A DNA stretch of 64,000 nucleotides from Chrysopilus asiliformis (taxonomy: Eukaryota; Arthropoda; Insecta; Diptera; Rhagionidae), in the NCBI GenBank assembly GCA_964034945.1, contig OZ035960.1, positions 25,221,487-25,285,486 of the forward strand, written 5' to 3'. Within the stretch, counting starts at the first letter, position 1. Each line of letters begins with the position of its first letter. Position numbers and translations under genes: made by a program. Below, one piece after another: positions 1 to 10,337 of this stretch. The notes under the pieces are model-generated. The model was not told the origin of the DNA. It made no database searches and saw only the letters and a program-made list of their open reading frames with translations.

Positions 1-45
1 GATAAAAATACTTTTTTTTATACCAAGTACATTTAGTACGTAGTA

Positions 46-606
46 AAGGGTGGTTAAATTTTAAGGGCCGATGTTGAATGTGAATCACACCTAAACGTCA
101 AGTTTTTTTCTGCATTTCATTTGACATTTCTCAATTTCAGACTAACTCAATTTGAACCCTGGAAAGATACACAATCGAGCAACGCGTTAAAGTTATTCAG
201 GCTTTTTATGAAAATGGGCGATCAATTTTCGAAGAAAATCATCAGAGGCACATGTTCACCTCAGTGGATTCGTCAATAAGCAGAACAGCCGCATTTGGGC
301 GAATGATAATCCAAGAGTGATTGTCGAAAAACCAATGCACCCACAAAGAGTGACTGTTTGGTGCGGTTTATGGGCTGGCGGCATCATCGGGCCGTATTTC
401 ACGAAGTGCACGATATGCATTTTGATTTGAACGCCCATTTTCATAATAAGCCTGAATAACTTTAACGCGTTGCTCGATTGTGTATCTTTCCATGGTTCAA
501 ATTGAGTTAGTCTGAAATTGAGAAATGTCAAATAAAATGCAGAAAAAAACTTGACGTTTAGGTGTGGTTCACATTCAACATCGGCCCTTAAAATTTAACC
601 ACCCTT
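46..606. mobile_element. Internally deleted mariner-like element with long inverted arms
   Basis: Two near-identical inverted arms of about 160 bp (46 to about 220 and about 445 to 606) begin AAGGGTGGTTAAATTTTAAG and are flanked by TA dinucleotides (44-45, 607-608), as in Tc1/mariner insertions. Each arm includes the start of a transposase. On the minus strand the right arm has ATG at about 494 followed by MERYTIEQRVKVIQAYYENG; in the left arm the matching ATG is CTG. Between the arms, plus strand about 262-403 encodes a piece of the catalytic core (NKQNSRIW, then HPQRVTVWCG, then GGIIGPYF). The middle and the C-terminus are missing, so the copy cannot encode a working enzyme. The inverted duplication of the 5' end would fold into a hairpin. 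The family assignment rests on the TA duplication and these mariner motifs. Confidence 0.8.
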
Positions 607-608
607 TA

Positions 609-3600
609 TAATGAAATATTGTGTTCATGGAAATTTCGACCTCTTAATTTCCCTAGCCTAAAACACATTTCCCAGGCACTCCCGAGTCGATTGGAGCATT
701 ATTACAAAGATGTCTTCTTGTCTGTCAGTTTTTTGTACAAGACTTATCAAAAACTACTAGAGCTATGAAATTTTACAGGCATGTTTAATCCTGCAATTGG
801 GATTTTTAATGGAAATCCATTAACCGGAAATAATCAAAACTGCTGCTTTTTAAATCTCGCAATTTGGTTTTTTGCTATTTAATTCAAAACTGCGCGTTGA
901 CAAAAGTTGGAGACAATAAAATTTCCTACACTTTTGTCTTTTACTACAACTCAGTATCTCGAAACGTTACTGAGATATATCATTATTTAAAAAAAAATTT
1001 GTTTTATGCGATTATCTCGGAAACTAACGGTTTTTCGATAGTTCGATGTTTATATGAAAACTTTGAAAAAATGCTTCAAAAACCAATTTGACTTACCCCT
1101 CTTTAAAACTTTGCACAAAAAGTTTGTTAAGTTTATTAAAAAAATGCGTTGTAAAAGTGCTTTATTTTGTAATCCAAGAAAATGCTTTTCATCACTTTAA
1201 AGTTTTTGCCAAAAATTAAAAGAAAACATTGTAAAAAAATATATTTTTGTTTATTTTTTGAAAAAATCTGTAGGTGCTTTCAATTTTACTGAAAAACAAT
1301 GTTAGACACACAAAAAAAATCATTTTTTTAGTTCAATTTCATCAAATTTACACATCAACAATAAAGAAAATTTAAAAAAAAAGTATTTTCCAAATTAAAA
1401 CTTCTCACAATAGCAAATTGAAGGTTTGGCAGGAAAAGTTATATTTCTTCTTTTTTCTAAATAAAAAAAATTTATAGCACTAAAATCGATACATGAAAAA
1501 CTCAGAGGAAAAGAGAAATTGAAATGGATTGATGGTGTGTTTGTAAATAAAATAATTTCAATAGTTTGAAATCAAGCAAAGAAAAAAAAACCATTTAAAT
1601 GCAATCGAAATTTGAAATTTTTGGCAATGTTTCCAATTCGAAAACGCAACAATTTCAAAATAAATCTATAAGAAAATCTGAATTAAATTGTGTGTTTTGT
1701 AGATTCATTAAAATTAATTAAAAAACAATTAAATTGTAAGAAGTGCTAACGGAACAAAAGCAAAACATTTTAAATTTATTGAAAAAGGAAATGATAAAGA
1801 ATAAAATTATTTGGCTTAAGTAAGGTGTATTAGAATAAAAATCAAGTTAGGGAGTTAGGATTTAAAAAAAAAAGTTAATGTTTGCTAGAACGTTAAAGAA
1901 TTTGCCGTAATCGTGTTCAAAATACTAGTCGTTAGAGAAATTAATGAAATAAAGCGTTAGTTAAGAAAAGTGTTGGTTAAAATATTGAAATAGAAGATAT
2001 TTGGTAAATATGGTAGTCCCGGTTTATTGGTTTAGTCTGAAAATATAATTTAAATATTAATTTTCGATTTCTTTTTTATTTTATTCCATTTTTTTTTTTT
2101 TTTTTGCAAGGAAAACGTTGAATTACTAGATTTTTTTTTGTTTTTGAGGGAAGGATTTCTATTTTAGTAAAATGCAGTGAACACCCCCGAAATATGAAAA
2201 ATATAGCAGGTCAAAGACGGAAGTTAATAAATATTTAGAAGAAATCGTATTTATAATCAAATGCGTAAATAAATTCAGGGAAAAAATAATTGAACATAAA
2301 AAAATCGGGAGTGCATCAAATCGTATTTTTTTTAATTTATGGAAAACGTCGTGTCGCTTCTCAATAACACACATTTTAATTTCAACATTTTGTTATTTTT
2401 TTTATAATTTTTAAACTTTTTTGAAAATAGTTTTGGGGAAAAAAAATTTGGTGAGTGAGAATCACAAATCAGGGTCAACTGAAAGTTCAAATTTTTAGAG
2501 ATAAGGAATTTTTGCACAGATTTTACTTACGTAATTGATAAATTCTTCACTACAATCTTGTACTTCACTCTATAACAAAAAGGCATTTACTCACAAAAAA
2601 AAAATCTATTTTAACAGATAAATGGTAGTTTCACAAAATTATTTATATAATTGTGAATTGCGTTTTCGAATAAGAAACTTTGCACGTTTTATTAGTAAAA
2701 AAATCCCCAATTTTAATAAGATTGAAATATTTCACAAATTATTCCAAAACCTTTGTAAAAAAAAAGAAAATTCAATTTTTTCTAAAAACTACATTTTCAC
2801 AAGCGAAAGTAGAATCTAGATGGAAAAGAAGATTAGTTCTTTTGTCTGTTGGAATGAATGGAAAGGAAATAAAACAGAAAAAAAACTTGTATTAAAAAAT
2901 GAAAGAAAAAAAAATCAGATGTTTAACAAAAATATTAAAAAATTCATTAACAACAATAAATATGTATAAAATCCAATTGAAACAAATTTAAATTTATATA
3001 AAAAAAATTGTTTAAAATTAGGAAAAGCAAATGACCAGTAATCACTGCCAATAAAAATTGTAGCAAGACGGTACGCAGTTCGCAGACGAATGTGTGTATT
3101 GTAATAACAAAATGTAAATAGAAAAAAATACAAAACTTATATACAAAACAAAAATATGAATAATATTGAAATATAAAGAAAATAATAATTGGGAAAAATA
3201 TAATCCTAGAAAAATAAAAATCACTTTTCTTCTTAAAAAAAATTAAAGTGTTTTTATTGATAAAACTATAATGGTATGAGTAACAGATATTGTTACTTAC
3301 ATCTACTACCACCTAAAGAAATGCTATAAAAAAATAATTCACGTAAAGTTTGTGTGTAAGTAAAATCATTAATTATTGTGAATTACGTACCTCTTGCTAA
3401 TTAGGATTGTAATAAAAACAAACCCTAAAAATCAAAGAGAATGGAGAAAGAGATAAAAGAAAATTATTTGCAAATAGATAAAGTCGCATATTGTGAAGAT
3501 AATTAACTATTATAGTTGTATAACACATTTCTTTATATTTTCTTTGCTGAAAATTAGATTTTTATTGATTGTAAATAACTATTGATTTAACTGAATGAAA

Positions 3601-6150
3601 CACGAATTAATTATTTTTTGTTGCAGTTTTTATTTCAATTTTCTTCCCATTCCCGTTTTGTTTGTCATTCAAAACGTTACACTTTTTTTCCCCCAAGACA
3701 TTTAGGAAGATGGGTTTTTTTGTGAATTTCATTGTGGTTATTGATTGTATTATACTGTGTCTACAAAAAATTCATTGAACTTACATACGAAATCTATTGG
3801 CAAAATGTACATGAACATACAATGATTGTCATAATCATAAAACTAAATTCCCACGGCCACTGGGAATAGTGAAAACTTGTTGACCATCAACGGAATCTGT
3901 CATTCTACAGTTATCTACTGTCAACGAGTTCCAGCCGACGTTTAAAAACGTTCCAAATATCTTATACCACTATTTGCCTCGCTTTTCAATATCGGACATT
4001 GCCGCGCTTTTCCATATATTTGGTGCAATTCAACATATTTTCGTTAAAAAGTCGTTTTTTTCAATATTGGTACTTGTAGCTTCGAACGCTTGACAAAGAA
4101 GGAACGAAGACATGCAGCTGTCATTGTCATTTTCCATAGTGTCCTTTTTGCTACTGAGATTTTTGAGAGAAAGGCTATAGCCGGTTTCCAATGGGAAATC
4201 GCCCTTAACATCGAATTCACTGATTTTTTTAATGAAAGTAGTTTTACTATGTAGCTTAGATTTTGGCCAATTTAAAAAAAAAAATCTCGAAAACCGTGAA
4301 TCCGATTTTGATTAAACTTTAATATATTATAAAGATAATTACTATCCATCATAGGAAATTTTATTATTGTCCTCCAACCATATGTAATAAGGGAAAAATT
4401 TAATAAAAATTTTAATTTTTTTACAGGTATTAGGCAGCCTAGAAAATTTTGTGAAGAATATCTTGAATGTAGGGATATAACATAGTTTTTTTTTGTTTCA
4501 AATCAATAAAAAAACTTACAAAATGCAATACTTTTAATACGTAAATAACTAAATACTTAAATAAATCACGAACTAGTCTTCACCACTATTCTCGTCAATG
4601 GAAACATTTACTGGTTCATTACTGAAAAATTTGCTTGACATTTCAGCTGTTTGAATAATTCTTGACAAATACCTTCCATAAGATAGGTAAAAAATTATCA
4701 GTGCCGAAGCGTTAGTGTAGACTGTTTACTAATCAGCATGAACAGGGCATGGTAAAAAAAATATTATTTACACCCTAGAAATTACGAATTTATTGCTTAG
4801 CAACAAAAAAAATTTCTATTATTACCTTTTGAATAGTTTGTATTCTTTTATGTCCTTTTTTGACTATCAAAGGTTCTCAGGTGTCCCTCTCCGACTTAAA
4901 TCCGATATGATATACAGAATCAAAAAATAAACGGTACGTGTTTCTTATAGCGGCTAATTTCCATATTTCGGGGATAATTTGGACCCTTGAAATCACTCTA
5001 TTTTTTCGATTTTTAACAAAAAAATCATAGAAAAAGACAAGGTAACCTTACAAGGTAACGGGAGATGTAAATTAAGGAAAGAATTCAGATCTATCAAAAA
5101 AAATGCCCCTCCACCAAAATTTTTCACCCAGCCCACCAATCGGTTATTTCACCCTATTCCCCGCAAATGGCGGCTTCGATTCTCTTGAAATGTTGTGTCC
5201 AGTGTGGTTTTTAATTCCAAAATCGACCAATTTTTGGATTTTTTTTTATTTAACATGTGTAGAAGACCGAAATCCCTCCTTTCGTGCGACAAGGTCTGTA
5301 AGCGATATATTGCTCAATGGACCAAATTTTTTCGACTTTCTCTAATTTAATTCAAAATTGATAGAAATGTTGATTTTTAAGTAAAAATAGGGTAAATAAT
5401 GTCTTCTAATTTTTTTTATTTGTTTTCCCGTTATATTTTTTAGTTACTGGTATTATGCAATAAAAATTATGTAAATGTACTTTGCTTTGGCTCTACTTAT
5501 TTGGATCTACTTATATTTGGAAAGAAAATAAAAAATTTTGAAAAGTATCAATTTTTGAAAACTTAAAATTGGCTGAAGTCCAAGCTACACACTAAACTAT
5601 TTTCATTAAACAAATCAGCCAAATCGGAGGATTTAAAAAAACGCGCCGCCACTAAAGATGTCGCTACTGAATTCTGTTAACTTCGCTCAATAACTATACG
5701 AGCGACACCCACCTAAGGAGATGTTAACCGAAAATTTTGGCTCGATGCACATTCCCCCCCCAATTCTTCTTCGCTCATTTACTCTTCGCCTGTATGATGT
5801 CCCGGATTCACAAAAAAAATAAAAATGTTCGATCACTTCTATAAGTGATAAAGGTATAATTATTTGTAACGTTAGGGTTGACGGCGAACAGGTTTTTGGT
5901 TGATCGTGTGGATTCCGCATTACAGTTCCAAAAGCAAAATAACTCCATGTTTTGTCCTTTTTTTGGTGTTTTGGTTAAATTGCTTGAATTTTTGAGGGCT
6001 CCAAGGATAGATCTTCAGTTTTAAAAAAAAACCTTCAAATATTCGAACCAAAGTCCTTATTGCAATTTTTACCAACGAAAATTTTAATTTGCGCATATTG
6101 GCGCCCCCTGCAGCAGCTTTTCAATTACGCCACCGAATTGTCTATCATTT
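609..6150. other. Gene-poor AT-rich intergenic DNA
   Basis: I see no convincing gene here. The open frames are short, low-complexity (F/I/K/N/Y-rich) and show no motif. A diverged dispersed repeat starts near 680 and continues to about 1010; its partner lies at 57952-58270, and both contain a GATTGGAGCATTATT-like start, a TGTCTGTCAGT segment and CAAAAACTACT. Homopolymer A/T runs are frequent (for example 2085-2106). Confidence 0.6.
680..1010 (+). repeat. Diverged dispersed repeat, copy A
   Basis: This stretch resembles 57952-58270 in the same orientation. Shared landmarks in order are TTGGAGCATTATT, a TGTCTGTCAGT segment, CAAGACTT then TCAAAAACTACT, and ATGAAATTTT followed by a TCCTGCA word. 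The copies are diverged by indels and have no clear ends. No coding motif was recognised, so the repeat class is unknown. Confidence 0.5.
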
Positions 6151-6700
6151 TTATACCCGTATGGTGAAACCAAAGGGTATATTAACTTTGCCTTACCGTT
6201 TGTAACGCCAAGATCCCGTCATCACACACAAAAATGAATTACACCAGTGTGTTTAGAATGATAAAAAAATTGAATTTTGCATGTCCGTCCGTCTGTCTGT
6301 CCGTCTGTCTGTCCGTCTGTCTGTGGCGCGGATTGCGGGCGCACGGATTGAGCTAGAGACTTGAAATTTTGCGCAGATTCGTTTTTCGTAAAATACGAGG
6401 CTAAGTTCGTTAATGGGCAAAATTGGACCATTAGGGGGGGTACCCCCCATACGAACGAAAACGTTTTTTGCAAATATCTCAAAAACAGTACATGTTATCA
6501 AAAAAGTGCAAGAACAAAAGTTATTTAGAATATTATTCTACATAAAACTCCCATACATCAAAATCCGATTGGAACAAGTTTTAAAAAAATCTTATTGGAA
6601 AATTTGAATTCAAATGAAATTTTGATACGCCGTTCAATTAAATCACCATACGGGTTTTCAATAATTGCCAGATTGGCAATTATAGCTTTTGTTATGTTTT
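6151..6700 (+). mobile_element. Helentron-like (DINE-1/HINE type) non-autonomous element, copy 1
   Basis: The element starts TTATACCCGTATGGTGA and repeats GGGTATATTAA soon after. A GTCC/GTCT microsatellite follows at about 6285-6325. Near the 3' end lies the inverted partner TCACCATACGGG (6643-6654), then a short stem-loop (ATTGCCA, GA, TTGGCAAT, about 6663-6680) and a tail ending TTTTGTTATGTTTT. Subterminal inverted repeats, a GTCY microsatellite and a 3' hairpin are the published architecture of DINE-1/helentron-associated elements. No coding capacity is seen. Related copies lie at 17915-18440 and, truncated, at 38068-38216. Confidence 0.7.
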
Positions 6701-9700
6701 ACATCTTATATTTACATCCCGCAATAAAATTCACACAAATTATGTAAAAATTCCAAGTTGATGCTAAATCCTAACCAAAATTAATTTTTAATCGTGATTT
6801 TTCACTCTTCTTTTGATAATAAGATTCCCCATAATGGTAAGAGTAACGCTAATACAGCATTAAACGAATAAAACACACGAGGTGTAGTAGACATAAAGAC
6901 CAAACAAGTGTATAAAATAAACAAGAAAATAGTATTTACGAGACGAAATTTAAGTTTTGTGTTTAACATTTTAAAATCAAGATTATCTGGGACCTATCAT
7001 GAAATACGATCGTAGTTGTAACGATTATGTGTTGTTGCTAGTGTTTTCTACTAACATTATTTGATAATTTTCGGGCTATCGGTCATATTGGAATATTTTT
7101 GCTTCTATCGAAACGATTTCTATTCTAGTACCAAATTTATGGCCACAATTGAATAATACAAAATAAAAAAAGCAAAAATATTCCAATATGACCGATAGCC
7201 CGAAAATTATCAAATAATATTAAAAATTCACATGGTCGAGAAATTCAAATAGTTTTCTACTAACAAGCAAATCACGATCGTATTCCATAAAAGCCCCCCT
7301 GGTAAAAAAAAATCAACTTATTTACTTATTCTCGTTCACTCATAATAGAAATTTCCTTAATTCAAATATCGGGGAAATTCAAATAAAAGATATAAAAGAA
7401 TTCAATTAAAAGATATAAAAGAACTTGCAATTAGAGTGATTTTGAGAAAGTGTTGACAAACAATAAAAACTTAAAAGCAACCGATATTATTACTGAAAAA
7501 CATTAAAAAAGTCTTTGTTTGTAATTTGAATATTGAAAATTGAATTTTAACAGAGAAGTTATTAAAATTCAAAATAAACAGTAATGCCAGTAACCGATGT
7601 TAAAAAACTGAAAACTAAAAGAAAACCGGCTTTCGTGGCTAAATGCGTTAATTTATTTTAGAAAAATGAGAAAATTAACCTATCGTAATATTTATTAATT
7701 TTAGGTATTTGTAATCGTTTAACGGCAATTAAGTCAATACCTTAAGGAATGAATTTGACTTGAAATTCAAAGAAAAAAATTGAAATAAAGTAATATTATT
7801 TAATTAATAATATTAGATGTAGACTAATATTATTTTTTTACTTTGTGAATAATTCCAAAGTTATAAACACTCTTCAGGCACAAAAATTAATTTGTAGAGA
7901 ATATTAAATTATTAAAAATTAATGCATTTAGTTCACAAAACAACACATTATATAACAGTACAACGATTCATTAAGAACTGTTTTATGGCATCACAAAAGT
8001 TGATTTCAACTTATTGCGCTTATTGTGAAAACTTTTAAATTAAAATATGTATGTACAGTGAAAGCTTAACGGACACATTTTCTTTAACCAAACTTGTGCT
8101 CCCACTATTAAGAGAGATCTGTCTGTTAAATTGACTATTTTCAAAACATTGGGAGCGCAAGTAAATATCTTTTAAGTTTCCACTGTAAATATCTTTAAAA
8201 TGCAATCAATCGGCAGGGAAATAAATAAAAATTCATACTTTTTACGAAATTAAATCCACTGCCAAGAAAGCAAAGACAGTTTCTGTATAAATAAAAATAA
8301 TCACACGAAAGTGTCATCGGAAACCCATCCAAAATTTTATGTTGATTAGAATCGACTGAACTTAAATGATATTTCAATAATTATAAAATAAAAAAATTGA
8401 ATCTGCACTTATTAAAATGCATTACAAAATTGATAAAAAAAAACCCGAAACGATTCTTTAAAAAAATATAATTTATTACTCTAAACAGTAATAATAAAAT
8501 GAATCAAAGAAATACAAAAACATTTAAAATTAAATTTAAAGCAATTTTTATACTCGAGAAAAATAAAAAAAAATTAAATTGAAAACAAACGAATCCCCCG
8601 ACAAGTATCCGTAATTATCGCTAGATGAAGAAAATTTATAAAGAAAATTATTAATAAGAATAAAATGAACATAAGAAAAATGATTAAAAATCAGAAAGAA
8701 GCTTAAATGTGCCTTTTCGAACAGATAAATCCGGTTTTAGTATCAATAAAGTAAAAACAAATATTTTTGATTAAAACGAAGAAAATCATTAAATTACCAA
8801 AATCAACATTTTATAATTTGGAAATAAAATTTTCAAACTTAAATGCAAAATCATTGAAATCTAAAAAATATTGAATAAAAATTTTATTTCAGAATTATAA
8901 ACTGAGCCACAATTGCATATAAAAATTAACATTTTATATACACAACTAGAAACAAGAAACAAAAGGTTGCTTCAGAAATAATTTTCGAAAACGTAAAAAT
9001 GACCACGTATAGTCGAGTAATCTTTTATCTGCGATAAGCACAAAACCAAACAAATTTAAATATATTATTAACAAACAAAATTATTATGTTGTACAGAAGA
9101 AACCGATATTAAAACTTAAATATTAAAACAAATTTTTTTAAAGTAAATTATACAGTATTAAATTGCGAAATCCATTGCAACTGCAAAAAAAATAACCCGA
9201 AAAAATATTTTAATAAAATTTCTTATGTAAATTTGAAGTTATTTAACCATTCAATCGCAATTACGACTTATGGATCATTTTTTTTAATACTACAAAAAAT
9301 GCAATTAAACACCATGCGATTCGAACTTAAAAATATTAAAAATTATATCATATAATCTGAACATGAAACAATTTTATTTTCCATTATCTATTATATTCAT
9401 ACATATGTATTTATAGGCAAATCAGCCAAATTAAATATAACAAGTCTGTATAATATTGAGTAAAAAAATCATTGATTATGAAAATACGAAAACCAAAATT
9501 CTATCCGTTTTTATGTTTTTGATTGTAATTTATCAAGTTAAGTAAAAAAAGAATAATAACAAATATTCATTATTGTAATTTATTAAAGTAATTTAGTTTA
9601 AAAAAAATATATTATGACTTAATTGATAAAAAATGAAAAAAATAACAAATATTGAGAAAAAATGTGTTTTTATATTATGTGTTTTTATTTTTAAATGACG

Positions 9701-10337
9701 AATGGGCTAAAAACCAGTATTTTAAAAGAATGTTTTTACCATTCTTTCTCAACGGAATGAAACAAAAGTCTTTGTATTATGCTTTTATTTCCTCATGATT
9801 TAAACAGTAAACATGCTCATGGTTTTGTTTTAAACTTTGCGTGACCAGTATTAATTAAATTTCATTTTGCTGTAATTTTTTTAAATTTTGCGCCGGATTT
9901 CAATGCAGCATAGACTTATTAGCCAAGGTATTATGGTTTTTCGAAAAATGTAATAAAGTAGATTTCTTACACGTATTTTACAATTTGATATGTTCTTCCT
10001 TTACTTTGGCAGTATAATATCTGTTTTTAAGCAAATTATATTAAACATCTGTTTTTATGCAAATTATATTAAACATCTTTCTCGCCAATGAAAAATTGCC
10101 ATTTACCATTTTAAGCTCAATTGCCATACTATTTGAACTTATAAGGCAAAATAGCTTTTTTTAGAATGTGAAAAAAGAAGATACATATTAACATATGTTA
10201 ATACTGCCCATCAACGTAGCTAAAAATTGCTGTCCACGAGAAGGGTAATACAAATTTATTGGATAACAAATTACTCTATTACAAAATTTCGATAAAACCA
10301 CAGCATTCACTGGTTAAAATGAGGTTTTAAGATGTCT
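6701..10337. other. AT-rich gene-free DNA downstream of the DCXR gene
   Basis: Apart from the palindromic element at 6988-7300, this stretch shows no coding signal. It is very AT-rich with short low-complexity frames. Small tandem duplications are visible, such as a 28-bp unit (ATCTGTTTTTAAGCAAATTA-like) repeated twice at about 10019-10074 and a duplicated AAAGATATAAAAGAA at about 7386-7422. The last few hundred bases should include the 3' UTR of the minus-strand gene ending at 10338. Confidence 0.5.
6988..7300. mobile_element. Palindromic element with a second palindrome nested inside
   Basis: The outer ends are inverted: GGGACCTATCATGAAATACG at the left (about 6990) and CGATCGTATTCCATAAAAGC at the right (about 7275-7294). 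Outer segments with GTGTTTTCTACTAAC face each other around a second perfect palindrome at 7056-7218. That inner palindrome has 48-bp arms reading ATTTGATAATTTTCGGGCTA and its complement around a loop of about 67 bp. Single-ended relatives of the outer family occur at 22737-22810 and 51960-52069. No ORF is present. The layout suggests one MITE inserted into the loop region of another. Confidence 0.6.

Noticed and set aside
2947..3312. 121-codon minus-strand frame
   Set aside because: Made of F, I, Y, L and K runs typical of AT-rich non-coding DNA, with overlapping frames of the same kind and no motif.
5103..5345. 80-codon plus-strand frame
   Set aside because: No family motif, no splice partners, and flanked by non-coding AT-rich DNA.
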